A DNA stretch of 12,729 bases from Azoarcus sp. (GCA_031285365.1 JAITWP010000149.1:1-12729), one strand, 5' to 3'; shown: positions 1-6,348, numbered from the stretch's first letter. Numbers and translations: made by a program. Notes: generated by a model from the sequence alone, not told the origin.

Positions 1-125
1 CGATCTACATCATGGTCGACGAGTTGCTTCGGAGCGGGCGTCTCGTCTCGGGTAACCGGCTGCTCTGCTTCGTGCCGGAGAGCGGGCGTTTTTCGGGCGG
101 CTTCATGCACCTGACGGTGGTGTGA
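1..125 (+). CDS. Beta-ketoacyl-ACP synthase III-like protein, C-terminal end (partial)
   Basis: Only the last 40 codons are present; the frame begins at base 3 and stops with TGA at 123-125. The visible end reads [12 protein letters not shown], a short turn, then [11 protein letters not shown] and a final strand FMHLTVV. This matches the closing helix-turn-strand of the thiolase fold in KAS III-type enzymes. Housekeeping FabH has a glycine-rich AFGGGF-type motif at the place where this protein has PESGRF, which points to a specialised KAS III-like subgroup of secondary metabolism rather than FabH. The predicted role is to start or condense an acyl chain on an acyl carrier protein in the cytoplasm. 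The catalytic Cys, His and Asn lie upstream, outside the window, so activity cannot be judged. It is the first visible gene of the operon running to 5309; the next gene starts 11 bases after the stop. Confidence 0.7.
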   Translation, partial: IYIMVDELLRSGRLVSGNRLLCFVPESGRFSGGFMHLTVV

Positions 126-136
126 GGCAACCCGAA

Positions 137-532
137 ATGAACGCCGACGACGTTCCCCAGGAAGGCAGCGCCACCTACGGCGGTCATCTCAAGGCCATTT
201 ACGCACGCACCCACGATGGTCGGCTCGGACTCGTGCAGACGCGCGGGTGGGAAGTCGAGGAAACCGTCACCCTACAGGCCGTACAGGCATTCGAGGAATT
301 GGCTGCCCGCGCGCTTGAGCGGACGCACGCCGGACAAAGTTCTCCGCTCGAAGTCCATATGTATCGCGCCCGCATGGATGTCGCCCAACTCGCGCAGGCG
401 AGCGGACTCTGGAGCTGGCGGGTGCGTCGCCACCTCCGTCCGGCGGTGTTTGCCCGTCTTTCAAAAGCATTGCGCGTTCGCTACGCGCAAGCCCTGGGCA
501 TCGACACCGATCAGTTGAGCGTGGTCGACTGA
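137..532 (+). CDS. Uncharacterised 131-aa protein with divergent XRE-like helix-turn-helix
   Basis: No firm family name. Residues about 76-127 follow the spacing of a Cro/CI-type (HTH_3) domain: a first helix with MDVAQLAQASG at 80-90, then a basic stretch WRVRRHLRP at 94-102, then YAQALGIDTDQL at 116-127, which corresponds to the usual closing A-x-x-L-G-(I/V)-x-x-(D/E)-x-L. The first 70 residues contain an aromatic and acidic strand-like segment and a helix (about 45-63) and resemble nothing I know. The start chosen is ATG 137, because TGAGG at 123-127 sits 9 bases upstream; a GTG at 122 in the same frame overlaps the previous stop and is the alternative. The stop is 1 base before the BtrH-like gene, so it is cotranscribed and probably coupled. 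It may regulate the cluster or act as a scaffold using an HTH fold. DNA binding is inferred only. Confidence 0.75.
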   Translation: MNADDVPQEGSATYGGHLKAIYARTHDGRLGLVQTRGWEVEETVTLQAVQAFEELAARALERTHAGQSSPLEVHMYRARMDVAQLAQASGLWSWRVRRHLRPAVFARLSKALRVRYAQALGIDTDQLSVVD

Positions 533-533
533 A

Positions 534-1544
534 ATGACGGCAACCCACTTTGTCCACCAGCAGGCATCCCATTGCGAAAGCGGGGTCATGAGCGCCATCG
601 TGCGCCATTGCGGCCTGCCGCTTTCCGAACCAATGGCTTTCGGCCTGTCTTCGGCGCTGACTTTCGCCTTTCTGCCCTTCTTCAAACTCTCCGGCCTGCC
701 ATTGGTGTCTTACCGGATGCCGCCCAGAACGATCATTCGCGGCCTGCAAAAACCGCTCCGGTTTTCGATGCGCACCGAAACGTTTCGCCGCCCGGAAGAC
801 GGCGCCAGAAGGCTCAATGAACTGCTCGATGCCGGACAGGTCGTGGGCTTGCAGGTTTCCGTATTCTGGCTGCCGTTCATGCCGCCGGATTTCCGCTTTC
901 ACTTCAACGCCCACAACCTGATCGCCTACGGGCGCGACAAGGCCGACGGAGATTACCTGCTCTCCGATCCCGTGCTGGAAGAACCCGTGCGCTGTGCGAG
1001 CGCCGATCTGACGAAAGCGCGTTTCGCCAGGGGATTGCTCGCGCCAAAGGGATTGTTGTACTACCCAGCCAATGCACCGCAGGAACCGGCGTGGGAACGG
1101 GCCATTCCCGTCGCGCTCAAAAAAACCGCGCGAAACATGCTCCATACCCCCCTGCCTTTCATCGGCGTCAAAGGAATCGTGCGAATTGCGCGCGCATTTG
1201 AACGCCTGCCTGCGGCCACCGACCCTCAAGCCACCAAGCTCTTTATCGGCCATCTGGTGCGGATGCAGGAAGAAATCGGGACGGGAGGCGGAGGCTTTCG
1301 CTTCATGTACGCCGCCTTTCTCGAAGAAGCCGCCACGCTCATCGACCGTCCGGCGCTCGCCGAACTGGGCGCGCAACTGGTTGAAATCGGCGACCTCTGG
1401 CGCGAATTCGCGCTCGCCGCTGCTCGCATGATCCGCGACCGCGATCCGCTCGACCCCGCCCACCTTGCGGCTCTGCTGCGCGCACAGGCGGCACGCGAAA
1501 AGACGTTCTTCACTTCGTTGAACAAAGCCGCGCGACTTTCATGA
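534..1544 (+). CDS. BtrH-like acyltransferase (BtrH N-terminal domain protein)
   Basis: This 336-aa protein fits the family named after BtrH of butirosin biosynthesis, which moves an acyl group from an acyl carrier protein onto an amine acceptor. The N-terminal part has SHCESG with Cys14, followed by the family-like MAFGLSSALTFAF at 34-46. Further on are FNAHNLIAYG with His127 and LLSDP with Asp145, giving a papain/C39-like Cys-His-Asp order. The C-terminal half (about 180-336) is helical and resembles the partner domain usually found after BtrH_N. There is no signal peptide, so it should act in the cytoplasm. It begins 1 base after the upstream stop and its own stop overlaps the ABC ATPase start by 4 bases. 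An ACP and ketosynthases in the same operon support transfer of an ACP-bound acyl chain. The acceptor is unknown. A peptidase or amide-bond-forming role is the main alternative. Confidence 0.85.
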   Translation: MTATHFVHQQASHCESGVMSAIVRHCGLPLSEPMAFGLSSALTFAFLPFFKLSGLPLVSYRMPPRTIIRGLQKPLRFSMRTETFRRPEDGARRLNELLDAGQVVGLQVSVFWLPFMPPDFRFHFNAHNLIAYGRDKADGDYLLSDPVLEEPVRCASADLTKARFARGLLAPKGLLYYPANAPQEPAWERAIPVALKKTARNMLHTPLPFIGVKGIVRIARAFERLPAATDPQATKLFIGHLVRMQEEIGTGGGGFRFMYAAFLEEAATLIDRPALAELGAQLVEIGDLWREFALAAARMIRDRDPLDPAHLAALLRAQAAREKTFFTSLNKAARLS

Positions 1545-2266
1545 TCCGCGTTGAAGATCTTCGCTACCGTTACCGCTCCGAGGCTCCCCCGGCGCTCGAT
1601 GGCGTCTCAATCGACATCAAGCGCAGCAGCATCCACGGGCTGCTTGGCCCCAATGGCGCGGGCAAAACCACGTTGATCTCGCTGCTGGCCGGTTTGTTCA
1701 CGCCCCAGGAGGGCCGCATCACCCTCGACGGCGCCTCGCTCGGCGACTGGCGGGCCAAACGACCCAGTGCAATCGCGCTGGTTCCGCAGGACTACGCCTT
1801 CTACCCGATGCTGACCGTGGCAGAGAACCTCTCGTTTTTCGCCGGTGTACAGGGAGTCCCTCAAAGAGAACGGCAGCGCCAATGCGCCGAGGCGCTGGCT
1901 TTCGCCCATCTCGATGCCGTCGCCAACCAGCGCGCGGAAGAACTCTCCGGCGGATTGCGGCGACGCCTGAATCTTGCGATTGGCCTCACCGGCAAGCCGG
2001 AAATCCTTTTGCTCGACGAACCGACCGTGGGCGTCGATCCGTCGTCCCGCCGTTTTCTGCTCGAAGCCGTCCGACAACTTGCCGAGGCCGGGAACACCGT
2101 GCTCTACACCAGTCACTACATGGAAGAAGTAGAGGCGGTCTGCTCGGAAGTCTCGATCATCGACCACGGCAAAGTGCTGCTGGCAGGACCCATCGAGGAA
2201 GTCAAGCGCGACCGGGCGTTGGAGCAGGTTTTCATGGAACTCACCGGGTATTCGCTACGGGACTGA
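1541..2266 (+). CDS. ABC transporter ATP-binding protein
   Basis: A 241-aa nucleotide-binding subunit of an ABC-2 type exporter, acting at the cytoplasmic face of the inner membrane. All core motifs are visible: Walker A GPNGAGKT at 36-43, Q-loop Gln83 in VPQDYAF, signature LSGGLRRR at 135-142, Walker B LLLDEP at 156-161 and the switch histidine His192 in YTSHYMEE. The spacing, and the LTVAENLSFFAG segment after the Q-loop, are typical of the DrrA/CcmA-like drug and lipid exporter group. The ATG overlaps the preceding stop as ATGA, so translation is coupled. The permease follows after 20 bases. The substrate is probably the product of this cluster, but that is inference from position. Confidence 0.95.
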   Translation: MIRVEDLRYRYRSEAPPALDGVSIDIKRSSIHGLLGPNGAGKTTLISLLAGLFTPQEGRITLDGASLGDWRAKRPSAIALVPQDYAFYPMLTVAENLSFFAGVQGVPQRERQRQCAEALAFAHLDAVANQRAEELSGGLRRRLNLAIGLTGKPEILLLDEPTVGVDPSSRRFLLEAVRQLAEAGNTVLYTSHYMEEVEAVCSEVSIIDHGKVLLAGPIEEVKRDRALEQVFMELTGYSLRD

Positions 2267-2273
2267 ACCCGGC

Positions 2274-2279
2274 AAGGAG
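2274..2279 (+). promoter_or_regulatory. Shine-Dalgarno AAGGAG deciding a CTG start for the permease
   Basis: AAGGAG lies 7 bases before CTG at 2287-2289, an ideal distance. The frame has no ATG, GTG or TTG between here and ATG 2335. Starting at 2335 would delete the amphipathic KKEWLAL segment that precedes the first membrane helix in ABC-2 permeases. Confidence 0.6.
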
Positions 2280-2286
2280 AATCCAA

Positions 2287-3498
2287 CTGTTCATTCAACT
2301 CACGGCTCTATGGAAAAAGGAATGGCTGGCGCTCATGCGCGACCGGCATGGGCTGGCTGCGCTCTTCATCATGCCTGCCATTTTTATTCTGGTCATGTCG
2401 CTTGCGCTTGCAAATTCGTTTTCCGGCCAGCAGGAAGCCCGCCTCGCCTATGCGGTGCTGGATCTCGACGACACCCCGGTTTCCCGCGCGCTCGATACCC
2501 TTTTGGGCAACACCGATCTGCTCGATAAATCCGCTTCCCCGTCCAGTGAGGCAGATGCCCGCCTTCGGGTGCGGGCCGAAGAAGCTGCCTTCGTGCTCGT
2601 CATCCCACAGGGATTCGCTCGCCGGATTGGCACGAATCAGACGCCTGAATTGCGTTTTCTGGTCGACCCGGCCGTGCCGGCCATCATGCGCAATGGCTTT
2701 CGTCAGTACGTCGACGTAGCGGTCACCCGTGTCTGGCTCACGCATGTCCTCGAACGTCTTGGTCAAAGCATGATGCTGCCGGAACTGCGCCGGATCACGG
2801 AGCACATCGGTTCACCGGAAATCACGATTGAATCCGTCGGCAGCCACGACGACGCCGCTGTCGCCGTCCCCTCTTCCGTGCAGCAGAATGTCCCGGCCTG
2901 GCTCATTTTTTCGATGTTTTTCGTCGTCATTCCGATCTCGGCGGTTTTCATTGGCGAACGGCAACGCGGAACCCTGCAACGGCTTCGTTCCCAGCGTGTT
3001 CCCTTCGGACTCGTGCTGGCGGGCAAATTCATGCCCTTCGTGCTCGTCAACCAGATACAGGCTCTCGTCATGGTTGCCATTGGCCGCTGGCTCGTTCCGC
3101 TGTGTGGCGGCGAGGCGCTGACCCTTCCCGGCAGTGCGCCAGCGATTGCGGCCCTGATGACACTGAGTCTGGCCGTCAGCATCGCGGCGGTCGGCTGGGC
3201 GCTTTTCATCGCCAGTCTTGCGCGCAGCAGTGAGCAGGCCACCATCCTCGGCGGCGTCGGCAACATTCTGATGGGCGCCATCGGCGGCATCATGGTGCCC
3301 CGCTTCGTCATGCCCGCCGCGATGCAGCCCTGGACGCGCATCTCACCGATGGACTGGGCGCTCGAAGGCTTCCATCAGGTCATGTTGCGTCAGGGTGGTA
3401 TTGCCGATGTTCTGCCCGCCGTCTGCGCGCTGGTATGCTTCGGTCTGGTTGCGCTTGCCGCCGCCGTTTTCTTCAACCATCGTGCCGCTTCGACATGA
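2287..3498 (+). CDS. ABC-2 type transporter permease
   Basis: This is the membrane subunit paired with the upstream ATPase, 403 aa from the proposed CTG start. The topology is that of the ABC2_membrane_3 group: a cytoplasmic amphipathic start with LWKKEWLALMRDR, TM1 at about 22-43, a large periplasmic domain at about 45-200, then five further hydrophobic segments at about 203-222, 243-268, 284-310, 318-337 and 374-396. An ERQRGTLQRL loop at 224-233 follows TM2, a hallmark of these exporters. The start is the uncertain part: the first in-frame ATG is at 2335 (387 aa), but the only good Shine-Dalgarno supports CTG 2287. The stop overlaps the acyl carrier protein start as ATGA. It probably exports the cluster product; the substrate is not determinable. 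Confidence 0.92.
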   Translation: MFIQLTALWKKEWLALMRDRHGLAALFIMPAIFILVMSLALANSFSGQQEARLAYAVLDLDDTPVSRALDTLLGNTDLLDKSASPSSEADARLRVRAEEAAFVLVIPQGFARRIGTNQTPELRFLVDPAVPAIMRNGFRQYVDVAVTRVWLTHVLERLGQSMMLPELRRITEHIGSPEITIESVGSHDDAAVAVPSSVQQNVPAWLIFSMFFVVIPISAVFIGERQRGTLQRLRSQRVPFGLVLAGKFMPFVLVNQIQALVMVAIGRWLVPLCGGEALTLPGSAPAIAALMTLSLAVSIAAVGWALFIASLARSSEQATILGGVGNILMGAIGGIMVPRFVMPAAMQPWTRISPMDWALEGFHQVMLRQGGIADVLPAVCALVCFGLVALAAAVFFNHRAAST

Positions 3499-3767
3499 AC
3501 GACCTGAAACTTGCCCTCAAAACCCTGATCGTTCAGGCCTGCGACAAGGATTGCGACCCCGCCTCCATTGGCGACGACGAAACCCTGTTCGGCACAGAAG
3601 CGCGGCTCGCGCTCGATTCGCTCGACGCCCTGCAACTGTCGATGGCGCTACAGAAGAAATTCGGTGTCCGGCTCACCGACAGCAAGGAAACCCGGCTCAT
3701 TCTCGCCAATGTCGGCAATCTCACGGCATGGCTGAAAGAGCGAAACAAAGCAGACGGATTTGCATGA
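3495..3767 (+). CDS. Acyl carrier protein (phosphopantetheine-binding)
   Basis: A 90-aa carrier protein that holds growing acyl chains as thioesters on a 4'-phosphopantetheine arm. The attachment site is Ser42 in LALDSLDALQLSMAL, the canonical DSL motif at the start of helix II. Around it are helix I (DLKLALKTLIVQAC), an acidic loop I with DDETLFG, and the closing LANVGNLTAWLKER helix. Sequence and context differ from housekeeping AcpP, for example the Lys/Arg-rich KKFGVRLTDSKETR after helix II, so it is a dedicated ACP. The start is ATG 3495, overlapping the permease stop; upstream extensions of this frame lie inside the permease gene. It needs a phosphopantetheinyl transferase, which is not in the window. 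It would serve both the KAS III-like enzyme and the ketosynthase pair, and donate to the BtrH-like transferase. Confidence 0.92.
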   Translation: MNDLKLALKTLIVQACDKDCDPASIGDDETLFGTEARLALDSLDALQLSMALQKKFGVRLTDSKETRLILANVGNLTAWLKERNKADGFA

Positions 3768-3768
3768 C

Positions 3769-4806
3769 ATGAGCGCGGCCCGTCCCGTCTACATCGACCG
3801 CATCGGCCATGTTTCGACCCTGGGACTTTCCGCCCTCGATGCAGCCGAATCGTTGCTCGCGGGCAGAAAAACCCTCTCCGAACGAAAGCTGCTTAACGAA
3901 ACCTGGCCCTGGTTCGCCCTGCCCTTTGCAGAAGAAAGCTGGATCGACCGCACCCGGCGCGCGCTCGGTCTGCTTGCGACCGAGCTCGCCACCGGGTATC
4001 CCCCGAATTCGTTCGATGATCTGCCGTTTTTCATTGGTTCCTCCGCGCACGGAACCGGCGAGCTCGAAGTAACCGATCTGGCCCTGGCTGACTTGTCCTA
4101 CAACGATATCATCATCCTCGACAGGGAAATCCGGCATGCCTTTGGCAACAAAACCACACCGTGGATGTTTTCCACCGCCTGCACTTCCGGGCTGGGCGCG
4201 CTGGAGGCCGCCGTTACCCTGATTGCCCAGGGCGAAATCGACGAAGCCCTGGTACTCGGTGTCGAATTCGGCTGCAACACGATCCTTGCCGGCTTTGCCA
4301 GTCTCGGTCTGCTCGCGCGTATGGAAGAAGCCAACGGCCTGATTCTCGGCGAAGCCTGCGCCGGTCTGCGTCTGAGTGCAAAACCCGGTTCGGGCTGGCG
4401 AATTGGCGCGTGCCGCCTCTGTATCGACGGCTACTCGCCCACCCTGCCCACGCCCGATGGACGGGTCATCGCCGACAACATCGCCGCCGCCCTCTGTGAT
4501 GCCCGTCTCACCGCGCACGACATCGATCTCGTCAAACCCCACCGCAGCGGTCTGTCCGCCATCGACGAAGCCGAAAACGCCGCGCTCGATCTCGTTTTCG
4601 GTTCCGGGCGACCACCGGAAATCAGCATCAAACGCCAGATCGGACACACATTGGGCGCCTGCGGCCCCGCCGAACTCACCGCCCTGCTGGCCCTGCTCGA
4701 CACGCCCGCCTGGCGCCTGCCGCATCGGGTACTGTTCAACTTCGTCGGTTTCGGCGGCAGCACTGCCGCCCTGATTACCGAACGTTGCCCTGGAGCCCTC
4801 GCATGA
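3769..4806 (+). CDS. Short beta-ketoacyl synthase (KAS I/II-like)
   Basis: A 345-aa condensing enzyme, about 60-70 residues shorter than FabB/FabF. The active-site cysteine is Cys138 in FSTACTSGLGAL. The first histidine is kept as His258 in VKPHRSGLSAIDEAE, where the usual HGTGT motif has become HRSGLS. The invariant lysine and second histidine are Lys288 and His293 in SIKRQIGHTLGACG, and the C-terminal NFVGFGGSTAALITE at 324-338 matches the GFGG strand of the family. All catalytic residues are therefore present and it is probably an active decarboxylative condensing enzyme in the cytoplasm. ATG 3769, one base after the ACP stop, is preferred over TTG 3760, which overlaps the ACP gene. Its stop overlaps the next gene as ATGA. 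The altered His motif and the shortening suggest an unusual elongation or chain-length role with the following gene product. Confidence 0.88.
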   Translation: MSAARPVYIDRIGHVSTLGLSALDAAESLLAGRKTLSERKLLNETWPWFALPFAEESWIDRTRRALGLLATELATGYPPNSFDDLPFFIGSSAHGTGELEVTDLALADLSYNDIIILDREIRHAFGNKTTPWMFSTACTSGLGALEAAVTLIAQGEIDEALVLGVEFGCNTILAGFASLGLLARMEEANGLILGEACAGLRLSAKPGSGWRIGACRLCIDGYSPTLPTPDGRVIADNIAAALCDARLTAHDIDLVKPHRSGLSAIDEAENAALDLVFGSGRPPEISIKRQIGHTLGACGPAELTALLALLDTPAWRLPHRVLFNFVGFGGSTAALITERCPGALA

Positions 4807-5309
4807 ACGCGCCGAAAATCAGCGCCATGCGCGAACAACGGTTCGACACGGCCACCCTCTCTGCCCTCGCACGTCAGCACGCCAACGTGCCGTTGCGTCG
4901 CGCCGGGCCACTGGTCGAGCTCGTCATCGTCGGTGCGGCGGAGAGCCTCGACGGGCAGCCCGACATGCCAACCGTGGTGCTGTGGGGTTCGCATACAGGC
5001 GTTATCTCTGCCGGAATTCGTCTCGTTTCCTGCATCGAAATCGCCCGCGAACCCGTATTTCCGTTCGATTTTCTCGCCTCGCAACCCATTGTTGCCGCCA
5101 TTGCCCTGCAAAAGAGTTTTCCCTGTGTTGAAAACGCGCTCTATCAGCCCTGGTCCAGCGATGTGGCAATCCACTGGCAACGGGCACGAGCACTCGCCTC
5201 CGCCTGGCTACGGGCAGGGCGTTGTGTGCGCGTCGTCTGCGGGCAGGTTGAACCAGACGAATCGGGTGGAGACGAGCATATCGGGCGCTGGCAGACGTTG
5301 CAGCGTTGA
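4803..5309 (+). CDS. Small ketosynthase-like protein without active-site Cys (possible chain-length-factor-like partner)
   Basis: A 168-aa protein that I place tentatively. Its core, about 31-150, follows the pattern of the beta-ketoacyl synthase N-terminal-like family (Ketoacyl-synt_2): a helix LRRAGPLVELVIVGAAE, a strand VVLWGSHTGVISAGIRLVSC at about 58-77, then EPVFPFDFLASQPIVAAIALQ at 83-103 where that family has a SPTAFS-x-SVHNA-like segment, a Trp/Ser strand, and a final helix plus strand LASAWLRAGRCVRVVCGQVE at 131-150. No cysteine lies in the nucleophile position, so it should not condense by itself. It starts inside the ketosynthase stop (ATGA), which fits a stoichiometric partner of that enzyme. 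The last 18 residues look disordered. It appears to end the operon. It could also be an unrelated accessory protein. Confidence 0.6.
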   Translation: MNAPKISAMREQRFDTATLSALARQHANVPLRRAGPLVELVIVGAAESLDGQPDMPTVVLWGSHTGVISAGIRLVSCIEIAREPVFPFDFLASQPIVAAIALQKSFPCVENALYQPWSSDVAIHWQRARALASAWLRAGRCVRVVCGQVEPDESGGDEHIGRWQTLQR

Positions 5310-5327
5310 GTCCCTCGCCAAATGGCG

Positions 5328-5354
5328 TGCATTACAACAAAAGTGTGTAATGCA
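5328..5354. repeat. Perfect inverted repeat, 9-bp arms
   Basis: TGCATTACA at 5328-5336 and its exact complement TGTAATGCA at 5346-5354 flank a 9-base spacer. No T-run follows, so it is not a standard terminator. It lies between the end of the biosynthetic operon and the Cache gene, and overlaps a promoter-like sequence, so an operator is the most likely role. An mRNA 3' hairpin stabilising the upstream transcript is the alternative. Confidence 0.6.
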
Positions 5355-5364
5355 TCGCAGATAA
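5339..5364 (+). promoter_or_regulatory. Sigma-28 (FliA)-like promoter candidate for the Cache sensor gene
   Basis: AAAAGTGT at 5339-5346 matches 6 of 8 positions of the FliA -35 consensus TAAAGTTT. After 10 bases, GCAGATAA at 5357-5364 matches 7 of 8 positions of the -10 consensus GCCGATAA. The usual spacer is 11, so this is one base short. Transcription would start about 35 bases before ATG 5407. The downstream gene resembles a chemoreceptor sensor half, a class often driven by this sigma factor. The right half of the inverted repeat lies across it. Confidence 0.35.
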
Positions 5365-5406
5365 TGCCTTGCCCCGATTCGTACAATGAAAACAGGGAGA
5401 GATTCC

Positions 5407-6315
5407 ATGTCGCCAAGACAACGCCTGTTTGTTTTTATTGCAGCTTTGCTGGTGATGGTAACGGCTGTGCTGTCGAGCATTGCCTACTGGCAGATGCGCA
5501 CGGAGCTCATCAAGGACATTCACCGGGAACTCGAAACATCCGTGCATGGCAACCGCGCGATTCTGGAGAGTTGGGCCACGCAACGGCTCAACGTAATCGA
5601 AGCCATAGCGGCAAGGCTGCCTCTTGCGGATGATCCCATCCCCTTCCTGATAGCAGGGAAAGAAGCCGGGCGTTTCATGCAGACATTTGTAGGTTATGCC
5701 GTGGAAGAGCCGGAGAAACGGATGATCTATAACCTGCCGGACAGAAAACCGGTTCCGGGTTACGACCCGACGGCGCGTTCCTGGTTCAAGGATGCCATGA
5801 CGGCAAAGGGCGCCATCTTTACCGAACCTTACGTTTCCGTAAGAGACAACGAGCTTTGCGTCTCGGTGGTGCAACGGATAAATTCCCGGACGCCGAGCGC
5901 CATCGGCGCGGACATCTCGCTTGCGGAAATCGTCGAACTTGTCAACGCAATCGAATTGCGCACCGAAGCCTACGCCTTTCTCACTACCCGCGACGGAAGA
6001 ATCGTTGCGTATTCAAAACCCGATGCAACACTGAGACATGTCGCGGGAGTCATCACCGGGTTCGATGTTTCGATCATAAAAGCGGCAACCGACAAGGCCG
6101 TTGTGCATGAACTCGACCTCGACGGCATTCCCAAATATGTGGTCGCCTCGCTGATTCCCGGCGCAGACTGGGTGCTTTGCATCGTGGTCGACAAAGCCGC
6201 AGTATTGTCACCACTGCGTCCCCTGCTCTGGGGGTTGATGCTCGTGGGGTTGGTCGTCGCTCTGCTGAGCGCGCTCATCGCCAGTCAGGTTTCATCGCGA
6301 TTGCTGCGTAAGTGA
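5407..6315 (+). CDS. Membrane-anchored dCache sensor protein lacking an output domain
   Basis: A 302-aa protein shaped like the sensory half of a methyl-accepting chemotaxis protein: TM1 at about 8-27, a periplasmic double-Cache domain at about 30-265, TM2 at about 272-295, then only SSRLLRK before the stop. HAMP and signalling domains are absent. The ligand motif known from PctA-type amino-acid dCache domains is nearly complete: Tyr119, Arg124, Trp126, Phe127 (usually Tyr), Tyr142 and Asp169, with almost the same spacing. It may bind an amino acid or amine and act through a partner protein, or be a non-signalling remnant. The start is ATG 5407, because GGGAGAG at 5394-5400 lies 6 bases upstream; ATG 5386 would add seven residues but has no ribosome site. 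The 81 bases up to the convergent cytochrome gene encode no HAMP in any frame. Confidence 0.85.
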   Translation: MSPRQRLFVFIAALLVMVTAVLSSIAYWQMRTELIKDIHRELETSVHGNRAILESWATQRLNVIEAIAARLPLADDPIPFLIAGKEAGRFMQTFVGYAVEEPEKRMIYNLPDRKPVPGYDPTARSWFKDAMTAKGAIFTEPYVSVRDNELCVSVVQRINSRTPSAIGADISLAEIVELVNAIELRTEAYAFLTTRDGRIVAYSKPDATLRHVAGVITGFDVSIIKAATDKAVVHELDLDGIPKYVVASLIPGADWVLCIVVDKAAVLSPLRPLLWGLMLVGLVVALLSALIASQVSSRLLRK

Positions 6316-6323
6316 CGCAGACC

Positions 6324-6348
6324 AAAAAAAAGGGGGTTTCCCCCCCTT
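6324..6348 (-). terminator. Rho-independent terminator of the cytochrome c gene
   Basis: Read on the minus strand, the stem AAGGGGG/CCCCCTT (6342-6348 with 6330-6336) has a 5-base loop and runs into eight T (complement of 6324-6331). It lies about 48 bases after the cytochrome stop. On the plus strand no T-run follows, so it should act mainly on the minus strand. Confidence 0.9.

Noticed and set aside
267..1463. 398-codon open frame on the minus strand
   Set aside because: It lies antisense to the HTH-like and BtrH-like genes. Its translation is Arg/Gly/His-rich without any family pattern, and both plus-strand genes have good motifs and coupled starts.
1607..2167. 186-codon open frame on the minus strand
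   Set aside because: Antisense to the ABC ATPase, whose Walker, signature and switch motifs prove the plus frame.
1882..2286. Upstream extension of the permease reading frame
   Set aside because: The frame is open through the ABC ATPase gene by chance. The extension is Arg-rich and overlaps a proven gene; the true permease start is near 2287.
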